From Uloborus plumipes (lineage: Eukaryota; Arthropoda; Arachnida; Araneae; Uloboridae): a stretch of 64,000 nucleotides of DNA. Under the pieces are notes generated by a model. That model was not told the DNA's origin. It searched no databases and saw nothing but the letters and a program-made list of their open reading frames with translations. Below, piece by piece: positions 51,101-60,828 of the stretch; the first letter of the stretch is position 1, and each line of letters opens with the position of its first letter. A program made the position numbers and the translations under genes. The DNA lies in contig JAXGGA010002255.1 of the NCBI GenBank assembly GCA_038373865.1, positions 1-64,000 on the forward strand, in the 5' to 3' direction.

Positions 51101-51602
51101 GACTTTTTTAAAAACCAGTGTTAAATATAGGCGCTCAGTGACTCATAAGCTCATGAAAAAGAAATGATATCGTTCGATATTTAAGCCCTCCGACAGGCCT
51201 TTGGAATTTTGCCAAATATGTAACAAATTGCATTTTAATTTTTATATAAGAAATAATAATGTATGTTTTTTTTTTAAATTGCCTGTAGCGAAAATAGTTT
51301 CCGCATAAGACTTTGTTTTTATGAAAAAAAAAAATCTGATATCGATGATACTACAGCCTTCCGCTGAGCCGGATAAATTCTTATCATTTGGACCTTTTCT
51401 TTTGAAAATCTTTTGAACCTGAGTTTTCATTTAAAGTATTTTCTATAAAATCATTTCAAACCTTTTTTTTCTTGCATATAATAACACTACAGCCTGTACC
51501 AGTATGCAGACAAAGCACTCTATTAGGTTTTGTATGCCTCCTGTCAAAAGAGAGATAGTCGAGTGATTTGGTGGGCAACGTTTTAGCCAATCTTTAGAAG
51601 AT
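48112..51602. other. Non-coding stretch with GC-rich patch and G/C runs
   Basis: C-runs near 48839 and 49487 and a G15 run at 50263-50277 are present. A GC-rich patch at 49190-49440 has a small ATG frame listed separately. Nothing else recognised. Confidence 0.4.
49209..49346 (+). CDS. Possible 45-codon small ORF or 5' exon
   Basis: An ATG in good context (GCATGG) opens a frame reading MALIAKPVEPDAGIFEAAVLI and continuing for another 24 codons to TAA. It lies in a GC-rich patch within AT-rich DNA, so its codons differ from the neighbourhood. A consensus-like splice donor (CTAATAG|GTGAGG, near 49272) lies inside the frame, so it could be a first coding exon instead. I recognise no family, and no downstream exon can be assigned. 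A chance frame in a GC-rich island is the main alternative. Confidence 0.15.
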   Translation: MALIAKPVEPDAGIFEAAVLIGEARRQRPRFLVRLGRSMTTAPTT

Positions 51603-51715
51603 ATCCCGGGTAGCACAAATAACCTTTAAGCGTTTTATAAACGTTTTTAATCGGTTGTTACAACGTTAATTACCATTTTACAACCTTTAAAAAACGAAGT
51701 GTGCTACTTGGGATC
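51603..51715. mobile_element. ~113-bp MITE-like hairpin repeat
   Basis: Ends ATCCCGGGTAGCACA and, reverse-complemented, ATCCCAAGTAGCACA match at 13 of 15. Inside, AACCTTTAAGCGTTTTATAA on one side and TACAACCTTTAAAAAACG on the other form further related blocks. It is too short to code. Confidence 0.5.
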
Positions 51716-54117
51716 GCTTCACATAGATAATGCAATTATTTTTGTTTAGTGCTAGGATCTTTATTTACTGTGCGCAGATCACAAGCGACTTTTTTGAACT
51801 TTATAATTGGTAGGCATCTATATTAGCTGTTCCATCTGACTCGATTGCAAGTAAATATCTGGCTTGTTTTCAAATAACCTGTAATGCTAGGCATTTAGCA
51901 CCCCAGAGACCCCCGCACCTTCCAATTGTAATGTAATGCTAGGCAGCACTTCATTAGCTGTAGTAGTGTACCTAGGGATTGGCAAGGGTGGTTCTTGCCA
52001 GGGGCGCAGCAGATTGATGGAGACATTTCCACCGATTAAAAAAATATATATATAAAAAATAGTGAATTTTCAAAAAAAAAAAAAAAAAATATTTAAGAAA
52101 AAACTCCTTAATTCTCAAAAAAAAAAAAAAAAAAATAGTAATTTAGAAACGAATTGCAAGTATATTGGTTTTATTGAATTTATGGGGGGGGGGGGGGCAC
52201 TTTCGAGGCATATATTATGTGAAGATTTAAAACACGCTAATGAAAAATCATCAACTTCCGGAATTTGAGAGCAGAAATTCGAATTACCTCATCGATGAGT
52301 TAAATTTATTGATTGTTTTCTCTGTCCTGTGATAAGGAAAGAGCACGTTATTTTTCGCAACATTTCAGTGCCGAAAAGATGTATTGTGACTGGTAGCTCC
52401 GGGAAATCCAGTTTCTTCGGTTATCATTTCCATGAAGTGAGTTTTCCTCAGCAACGAGCGTAATCGATTTTCCATAATGCAACTAGTATTTCCCGCGATA
52501 TGTGTCTCTGGAAACGCTACACTAATTCCTACGTTTCTTTTCTTTCTCTTTTCTAACTTCGTTTAACTACTTTCTTGATGCTTTCTTCCCTTTTGTTGCA
52601 TTTACAGCGATGATCTTCATTCTTTCTTTCTTTCTTTTTCGAAAAATGTCTCAATCCCAATTTTCATTTTTGATTTTTGGATCACACAAAAAGTCACTTG
52701 TATGATTTTAGGTAGACTGACATAAATATTAAAATCTTTGAAAAAAAAAAAAAATCAGGCCGACAGACATTATTTTGAAAATGAATAGGAAAATTCACTG
52801 TAACATGGCTTCTAAAAGATACTTGTTCTGAAAGATCTAGTTGCCAAGATATTAAGTCGTCCGGTCTATGGGACTCTTTTTATGAGGTCACTTAAATCGA
52901 AGAAATGCTAACTCTTATTTTTTATGTTGCGTTTAATAGTAAAATCCGGAAAAGAGGATAAGTTTCGAAACTCAGCGAATTAGGCGGTGTTAGGTAATTT
53001 TTAAATGATTGGCTGTTTGTTGATTGACTGTTTACTTACCCGTTACCCCTCTGTGTTCTGTAAGGAAAAATCAAATCTAATATCAAGAAACTCTTAAAAT
53101 ACCCATTGATATTAAATATGAAAGTAAAATTCTTTGATCATCAAATTTTGAAACAAAATATTGGCATCGCAAGCGAACCACAAATAAGAAGAAATTAAAC
53201 ACGCAGCTGTTTCAAAGTGACAAAGGAACTCCTTCTTCTAACCAAAGTAACTTGCCGAACTCGATGTTATCACTTGAAAAATGCAAATATTTTCTCTGCA
53301 GTTGAATCAACTTGTGCTTTTTTTCGTACCAGCTGCTTTTCAGGCCCCCCCCCCGCCCCCTTCATCGAATGATTTTATTTATTCTTTGCTTTGTAACAGC
53401 TGCATACTTCTATTTATAGTTGTATTCCTATGTTTTTATATTTTCTATTTTTTATTAATATACTCGTCATTCAGAAGCTAGAGCATTATGTTTTAACTCC
53501 AAGACTAGGGGGAAAAAACTTTTTTGACTTTTTGGTTTATTATTATTAATTTGATCGGAAAATAATGCATGCCATGATCCCACATTTGCCCAGGTCACCC
53601 TCTGTTTGGGATGCCTCCAGATACTGTTATTAAAAGCAGTTTTTGCTCCGTTTTTATTACTATTCCACAATTTGATGTGAATTCGTTTACAAAACATAAA
53701 CAGGGAATACCCTCAAAAAGTGTGCTATATTTGGAGAGAACGAAGAAGGTCTAGATCAGGTACGCACTGCATTATTTCTGTTGCAAATGTTACAATATGT
53801 ATAGTGCGGTCTGAAATATTATTTTTGTCGCTTGAGTTTTTAAGTTTGAAATATATTACATTTAGAATTAGAAAGCTTTTCTCTCAAAGGGGAACATCCA
53901 CAAAACAAGATTGGCAAATTTCAATATTGCGATCAATAATAATTCGATGTTTTATTAAAAGTTTTTTTTTTCGTGTACTTATCAAATCTAGTAAAAAGTA
54001 TCGGTATTTGAGGGAGGGAGTTTGTGTCAATATATTCTCCTTCAAAAGTAAATTAAACTTCCTAGATCAGGCATCGAACAGTCATGCGGTAAGAATGTTT
54101 TAACTTACTTTCCCGTG

Positions 54118-54150
<33 letters not shown>

Positions 54151-55110
54151 ACGGAAAAAGGTCAATGTATCGTAAAAATGCCAATCTAATCAAAAAGACA
54201 GGAAATGGATATTAAAAAATTAAAAACATGTTTTCGACATAAGGAGAACGGGTGAAACGTTGTTCATCCTTTGACGGATTTTGCTCTTATTAAAATATTT
54301 TGAAGCCAAAAGCGAATAAGGAAAAAGCTGAAAAGTAATAAATAACAAGTGAATGCGTAAATTATAGGAAAAGTGCAATGAATTTTTTTACTTGTATCAA
54401 ATGATCATATTAAAGATAAAACTGCTACTCTACTATTTATAATGATGAATTATAAGTTGCTCATAAATCAAATTAAAGAGAGATTATATTTTATAGTTTT
54501 ATTTTTTTAAGCAATCGTCACAATTTTTCAGGGTTAACATAATTTTTTTTTCGCCTATAATGTTCCGTATTAAATACACTTACTGAAAAACTGAATTTGA
54601 TCGCTTCCTCTCGCTTTTTCAAAGATTTTAGTCTTAATCTTGCAACTCTCACCCTGAAAGAAAATGTTTGTCAGGTGGTCGGTCTGTTCCACTGCTCTGA
54701 TAGCTTTTTAAATAATAATCTTAGTTCGGAAGACATTGGCTAAAATTTCTAATCTCAAAATTTGTTTTGATTTTAACATTTTGTTCAATTTTGAACAGTC
54801 GAAACAGCGTCAACTAGAAAATTTGAACTCAATATAAACTGATATAACAGGCTGATTTGTTTCAAACAACTTGGTTGGAAAGAACTTTTGACGAAGAATA
54901 TATTAAAAAAAAAAAGAAAAAAAAAATCGTAATCTTGAGTTTTTTTGTGCTTTAAAAATTCTCAGAAATTCAAAACTTTTCATCTGAAAAACAAAGAGCA
55001 GTGAAAAATTATTTTTAGGGAAAATTGGAGAGATTCGGAACATGCTTACTTTGATTTTTTTTTTCCTATTAAAGTGGCTAGTTTTTTGTTGTAGTTATTA
55101 GTGCAGTTTT
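51716..55110. other. Non-coding stretch, homopolymer-rich
   Basis: It holds two A17-19 runs near 52070-52140, a G14 run at 52184-52197 and an A32 run at 54118-54149. A 127-codon open frame at 53720-54103 (+, non-ATG start) has no recognisable domain. Nothing else supported. Confidence 0.45.
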
Positions 55111-55450
55111 TAACCGACTTCGAAAAAGGAGGAGGTTCTCAATTCAAAGCGTATACTTTTTATTTTTGTTTGTTCGCACATAACATCTGATCTACTGAAC
55201 CGATTTGGACAATATTTTTTTTAATCGATAGGAGATGGTGTAACTTATGTACCATGTACTCATATAACTATATTTGTTTACTAGAAAAAAAGTTATGTTC
55301 GAAAAAATAACATTTCATGGTCATTTAAAACAATATCTGCTATCGTAAATCCTTATTTCAATGAGCGACCCGATGGTCAAGTGGTTATGCGCGTCAGGTT
55401 GAAGTTCCTGATGGAATAAGATCGAGTCCAGGTCTGCAAGGATTTTTTCG
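55111..55450 (+). repeat. ACCGACTT repeat with tRNA-like cassette, copy 1 (SINE-like)
   Basis: It begins TAACCGACTTCGAAAAAGG and continues with AGGAGGTTCTCAATTCAAAG. At 55363-55437 it carries a tRNA-like segment. An A box TGGTCAAGTGG lies at 55374-55384 and a B-box-like AGATCGAGTCC at 55419-55429. Between them a TCAGG/CCTGA stem encloses an 8-base loop with GAA. The acceptor arm pairs only partly and the anticodon loop is one base too long, so a working tRNA is unlikely; a tRNA-derived SINE or a repeat that captured a tRNA is more likely. The same unit recurs at 56189-56528. Confidence 0.65.
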
Positions 55451-56188
55451 AATAGCTGCATGTTTTTTTTTTTTTTAATGATTTTAATGATTGTAATTTC
55501 CTTATGCAGGTACATCCTCCCATGGGAATGTGCCTCATATTTTTTTATGTTACAAAATGACAGTTTTGGTCGGATCTTTGTTAAAATTGGCAATGGGGTC
55601 CTTCGATGCTGTAGAATTTTCTTATGGACGTTTGCGCCATTTTTGGGGGCTTTGAATCGATTGTGGCAATAAATGGTTTTTGATTTGCGGCACCTATATT
55701 ATTTTTTCAAAAACTATATACACAATCAATTATATTATGTTAATTTTTGTACCTTTGTAAAATTCTGTATTTTATACATTGCATTTACGTCAAATTCAAG
55801 GTAAAATTAAAAGTCAAAAATTCTGAAGATGATAAATATATGTTGAAAATTGAAGAACTATTTTTTGTGATTTTCATATTGGTTGTGACTAAAAAAACAT
55901 CATTACAAACAAATAAAATGTATCAAACACCATGAGTGTTGAGTTATTGGGAAAAATCTGCTGTGTAATGTTTTTTTGCACTGCAAGGGGGGGGGGGTAT
56001 GAACGATCATTAAAGTGACACACATTTTTAAAATATAAGTTTTGATTTGTGGTGTTTGAAAAAAGCTAAAGAGTCCACTTTAGTTGAAAATTATTTTCCA
56101 TGAAAAGCAAAAACTTGCACCAATTTTCCAAGTCTTACTCTAACTCCTTCTCCCACAATTCAAATTACTTACTTTTACTTTCAATTTT
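55451..56188. other. Spacer between the two direct repeats
   Basis: AT-rich with a G11 run near 55987. A short frame at 55460-55672 (non-ATG start) has no recognisable domain. Confidence 0.4.
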
Positions 56189-56528
56189 TAACCGACTTCA
56201 AAAAAGGAGGAGGTTCTCAATTCAAAGCGTATGTTTTTTTGTCTGTTTGTTCGCACATAACATCTGATCTACTGAACCGATTCGGACGATTTTTTTTTTT
56301 AAATCGATAGGAGATGGTTAACTTAAGTACCATGTATTCATATGACGATATTTGTTCACTAGAAAAAAAGTTATGATCGAAAAACTAAAATTTCATGTTA
56401 TTTAAAAACAATATGTGCTATCGTAAATCCTCACTTCAATGAGCGACCCGATGGTCAAGTGGTTAAAAGCGTCGGGTTGAAGTTCCTGATGGAATGAGAT
56501 CGAGTCCAGGTCTGCAAGTTTTTTGAAC
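56189..56528 (+). repeat. ACCGACTT repeat with tRNA-like cassette, copy 2
   Basis: It is collinear with copy 1 over its whole length, roughly 90% identical by eye. The tRNA-like part (56441-56515) keeps the A box TGGTCAAGTGG (56452-56462), the B-like box AGATCGAGTCC (56497-56507) and the GGG/CC stem around TTGAAGTT. The cassette is better conserved than the A/T-rich remainder. Confidence 0.65.
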
Positions 56529-56584
56529 AGCTGTATGGTTTTTAACTATATTTTGATTATTTTAAATGCATTTACACTAAAAAG

Positions 56585-57028
56585 AATGAAATAAAATATT
56601 TTTTGAAAAAAAATAGAACCGACTTTAGTTGGAAATTGCTCTAAAAAGTAAAAAAATAATTTTTTTCTTTGAACACCATCGAAACTACTTTTAAACATAA
56701 GTTTTGAAGTCGGCGCAAAAACTATGTATAGAATCATACGCAACTACAATTCAACTATAAATATAAATTTTAATGGATTCATTTCATTGATTACCACACA
56801 TTCGTGTAATGGTAAAAATATTCTGCTTTTAATTTTCAATGGTTTCTTTGAAAAAATGTTGGCAAAATATGGTTAAATATCATTTTACCTATCGTTTTTG
56901 CGCCGACTTCAAAACTTATGTTTAAAAGTAGTTTCGATGGTGTTCAAAGAAAAAAATTATTTTTTACTTTTTAGAGCTATTTCCAACTAAAGTCGGTTCT
57001 ATTTTTTTTTCCAAAAATATTTTATTCT
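56585..57028. repeat. Inverted repeat with ~135-bp arms
   Basis: Left arm 56585-56722 and right arm 56894-57028 are about 95% complementary; the spacer is 171 bases. Shared blocks include AGAACCGACTTTAGTTGGAA, CATCGAAACTACTTTTAAAC and GTTTTGAAGTCGGCGCAAAA. Each arm contains GACTT-type boxes (ACCGACTT, AAGTCGG) like the start of the neighbouring direct repeats, so the whole 55.1-57.0 kb cluster may derive from one repeat family. Confidence 0.75.
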
Positions 57029-58797
57029 GCCTTGTGCTCGATTTCATATTATGGAAAGAGAGAGCGAGATACAGAGAAAAGTTTAAATTCAAAATATTAC
57101 TGTTTTAAAAAAAGCTGTATTTATTTTAAACGGGGTGCCTAAAACAGTTTGAGAGAATAAGTTTGATACGTTTTTTGAAAAACGATCTTGCTTTTTTCTT
57201 TTTTCCACGTAAGTCATATTTTGTTTTCAAAAGTTGTTGCAACTCTTAAAACTTACATGACACGATTTGAGACTTGAGACAATCAAGAGAGAGATACGAC
57301 TGTTGTAGGTCTGTTAGTAGAGGGCAAATACCCCCCCCCCCCCCGCGGCTAGCTTTTGAAAAAATGTATTTGTGTGCATGTGCTTTGTTTTTCCTGATAT
57401 ACGTACTGAGTGCCTCCCCTTGTTACCCCCCCCCTCTAGAAACTCAAATGACGATTAGGGACTGCAGGTAAAATCGATATTTACACGTGAGAAAGTAAGC
57501 TTGTTTAGTTCGGCACCAGCGTTTTGTTAGTTAGTGTATAGAAATCGAAGTGCTGTATTGCCGATTCATGTATACAAGTAATATTATTACCAATGTGGAG
57601 AAAAGCTAGTGGTATGAAAATGACATTTGTATTAAATTTCAAACAAAGCTGAAATATTTGTAAGTTTGTACTTTCTTCAAAATTTTCTTCTTTCAATTAT
57701 ATAGGGGGGGTAACTGAGCAAAAAATCACAAAAGGGGGGAAATATCTCTTTTTAAAATATGATGGAACTTATGCCCTTTCCAAAAAGGTGAGATTATGCA
57801 AAAGCTATTCGACGATAGTATTATCTGTCGATGCGATTGAATAAAACTCGAGAAATTGTAACGCCGATGGGAGTTTCACGTGATCCGGTAGGTCACTCCA
57901 GTCGCATAATGACGTCATCGACATCAGCTGGTCTCGCTGACCTGTGACGTCAGCGCGCGAAACCGTTTCCTTTATCAATATATTTCTTGCCTTCGCCTTG
58001 AAACCGTTTTCCCTAGCTAGCACGTGCATTTGTGTACAAAATTCGCTTTCGGTTTCTCGGGCGTTTGCTTTCGGCTAGGCGCCAAGATTGAGCACAGCTC
58101 ACTCATCTCATTTCGTTCAAAATTCGGTAGAAGGAATGTTTCGGAATTACGCCGTCTCGGGTTTCGATCCAAAACATCAATTTTGTAGTGATGTCTATTT
58201 AAAACTTATTTTGCATACTTGTCGCTCAAACAGTCATGTGTTTCATGAATTTTCTTTTACATTCTTTTTTTTTTCAGTTTGAATTTCGCAAATTCAATTT
58301 TCATAAAACTTTTTTTTGAAATTTACACACCTGCCCCTTTCTAACAGGGGTGCCCAAGAAAGGGTGGGGGTCGGGTCTCTCTTTCTTGAGGAGGGGGGGG
58401 GGGGAATTTGTAGCTTTTGAATGGGGTACACCATTTCTCTTGGGAAGGAGGACATCCCTGCTTCTGCTGTATTCAATTCGTTCATTTTATTCAATGAGCC
58501 AACTCTTCCCCACATTGCAAATTGAAGTATCCAAAATAATTTGTGCGAAAATATAAATTTATAAAACCGTTTTGTGTGAACCTAGTGTTAAATTAGTTTG
58601 CTACATGTGAGGAATTGTATCGAAATTTAGATTACTCTGTGGTAAGAAAATGGAAATAATGATTTATTTTAGCTTCTTTTATAATTTGTTGTGAGTAACT
58701 TTTTATAAATTTAAACATATCATTGATGTCCTTCAAACCATCAGAAAATAGTTCAATAGTTTGTATTATTGCATTTAATTAACTGTTTGATTTAAAT
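57029..58797. other. Stretch with a candidate promoter and a hAT-end fragment
   Basis: A C14 run lies at 57331-57344. The candidate promoter (57840-58130) is listed separately. At 58345, CAGGGGTGCCCAAGAAAGGG resembles a hAT-type terminus like that of 2571-3060, but no partner end is visible. No gene recognised. Confidence 0.4.
57840..58130. promoter_or_regulatory. Candidate promoter with paired TGACGTCA (CRE/ATF) sites
   Basis: Two perfect CRE palindromes TGACGTCA lie at 57910-57917 and 57945-57952, in a CpG-rich block that continues with GCGCGCGAAACC and later TTCGGCTAGGCGCCAAG, an E2F-like sequence. CREB/ATF proteins bind TGACGTCA in animals; paired sites near CpG-rich DNA are commonly found in promoters. 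No transcript start can be fixed. It lies about 4.6 kb upstream of the ARID2 exons and could serve that gene, an unseen transcript, or an enhancer role. Confidence 0.35.
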
Positions 58798-58851
58798 CTA
58801 TATATATAAAAGAAAGTCGTATTAGTTACACTATAACTCAAGAGCGGCTAT
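58798..58851 (+). repeat. Left half of an older repeat split by an insertion
   Basis: TATATATAAAAGAAAGTCGT, then ATTAGTTACACTATAACTCA and AGAGCGGCTAT, ends at the insertion. It resumes at 60476 with CTATACCGATATGGCTAAAA. Together they give the AACTCAAGAxCGGCTAxACCGATxTGG wording of a repeat widespread in arthropod genomes (often classed with Helitrons; recalled, not checked). Confidence 0.5.
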
Positions 58852-60475
58852 GAGCCAATATTTAGAAAAGTGCCAATTTGAAGTTGGAGTTTTCTGAAAA
58901 AAAAAATTTTTTTGCAGAAAAAAACTAATATTGGATTTCAAGTCTAAATTGGGTCTAAATGCAAGAAAATAAAAGGGGGGAGGTCAAGGAAGTTATTTAC
59001 CCCCTCCTTAGATTACTCACTTTTAAGCCGTTACAGATCTGATGAATGTTACAGATCTGATGTTAATATGAGCTACATATTTGAGTTTATGCTTGCAGTT
59101 TTCGTTAACATCTCTAAATATGATATCATTTCCTTGCATTTTTAACATAGAATCAAGATAATTATATTAAAATATATATATATTAGGCTAAAAAATCAAA
59201 TTTCATTGTAAAAAAGCATTTCTTGGAAATAAAAATAAGCGATAAGGTTTTTAGATTATGAGATTACCAAATCCAAGCTAATAAAACATTTGTTTTGTTT
59301 TGAAACAACACACAACTTCAACTTTATCAACACACAACTCAGCTGCTTGCTTTTCTTTAATTAGTTGCAGGAAATTTAATTTCTTGATCAGAAATTCAAA
59401 TTTAGCATGTTAGTTATTATCTAGTTATTTAGCGAAGTTATGAGAAATTGAAGCACCAAAAAAATAAATAAATAAACAAAAAATAAATAAAATAATAATA
59501 ATTAATTAACTTAATTTCTGCAGTGTCAATTTTTCTTATTTTACTAACTTCTATTGTTAGGTCATACAAACCACAAATGAAGCAATTGTACTAAAACTCA
59601 TTGTTTTTCATTTTTTAAGAACAAAAATATTCAATATATATGGCTAAAACCTATGATTTTTGCTTTTTATAATTCTGAAACGTATGAGTTAGTTCTGTAA
59701 CATATTCGCTGTTTTTCAATGTTACCGCTCTGACTGTTACCGATCTGACATACTGACAAAGTTTTTTTTTTATTTCCGAGTCGATCGCACTAAACCAAAA
59801 TCAAACATGTGGTTTTTTCACTTGTAATAAAGGACTATACTAATATATAAAATAATTTTTAAAATAATAAAAACTGCGCATTTTAGAGCATGTTACCGAT
59901 CTGATGACTCAAATGACACACATTTTATAAAATCACTTAAAAAAATCTTACCTACAATTTTAGATGCAGAAATGCAAATTTTTAATTACGATTCGTTTAA
60001 ACATCCCACCAGGTACTCAGTATCACGTGGTATAAGTGCAGAAAATGATTTTGGGGGCCTAAACATAGATCGGAAGTTATTGTTACCACTCTGACGGCGG
60101 AACTTGGGACACGCTTATTTCGCATTCCCTAGAAAATCAGAAATCGATTAAAACAAAAATGAAATAAAACATTAACAAAGGGGTAAAAATGGAATCGTTT
60201 TTTGTGCAAGTGGCATTTTTTTTGGGAAGTTAGAAAGTGCGCATGACCTGTTTGCATGCTAAGCTTTGCTACTGGGGACACGTTACCGATCTGATTTTTG
60301 ATGTATAAAAACAATATTTACTGAAGAAAAAAAATATTTTTTTCTGACTTTATTAGATGAAATAAAAGCAAAACCTTGTCTTCTTTCTGGGGAAAATTAT
60401 TTTTTTAACTAGTTATTGAAATACTAGGGAAAATTCGCTTGGGACTCAAATTGGCACTTTTCTAAATATTAGCTC
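58852..60475. mobile_element. 1.62-kb unclassified TIR element with seven GTTACCGATCTGA-like boxes
   Basis: Both ends read GAGC[CT]AATATTTAGAAAAG and continue to about 30 bases with a single difference. CTAT flanks both sides (58848-58851, 60476-60479), suggesting a 4-bp target duplication. The interior has no frame of note. It contains seven copies of the 13-mer GTTAC[AC]G[AC]TCTGA or close variants (59030, 59048, 59721, 59736, 59892, 60082, 60282), two of them as close pairs 15 and 18 bases apart, all on the same strand. The boxes may be binding sites for a transposase or host factor. The target duplication and end sequence do not match a superfamily I can name with confidence. Confidence 0.7.
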
Positions 60476-60580
60476 CTATACCGATATGGCTAAAAATTAG
60501 TGGGTAGGTAGCTTAGAGCCTGGAGACGGACATAGGCTATAATTTATGTGTGTGTCAGTTACATAAATGGAAAAAATGTC
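60476..60580 (+). repeat. Right half of the interrupted older repeat
   Basis: It continues the left half (58798-58851) with CTATACCGATATGGCTAAAA, then GTGGGTAGGTAGCTTAGAGC and GGAGACGGACATAGGCTA. The right limit is uncertain. Confidence 0.45.
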
Positions 60581-60828
60581 TGATTGACTAAGCTTTTTTT
60601 GACACCTCCATAGCTGAGCGACATAAAGCACATGTTCTGGCAGCTTCCGGAGCGCAGTAAACAGGTTGTAAGTTAGTGGTGTGTTGAGTGTTATTTGACT
60701 TTTTCGTGAAGTAAATTATATACAAATCCGTTACTTCTCTTGAAATTTATATCTGGTAAGCTGTCAGAAACGATTGTCACTTAAGAGTTTTTACGCCTCT
60801 GAGGCTGAGAGGTGGAAAGCGCTTGGTG
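60581..60828. other. Non-coding gap
   Basis: Short AT-rich sequence between two repeats; nothing recognised. Confidence 0.4.

Noticed and set aside
53720..54103. 127-codon plus-strand frame
   Set aside because: No ATG start, no domain, ends near a long poly-A run; no splice or codon evidence.
55363..55437. Functional tRNA gene
   Set aside because: A and B boxes are present, but the anticodon loop has 8 bases and the acceptor stem pairs poorly; two copies inside a dispersed repeat point to a SINE-like origin.
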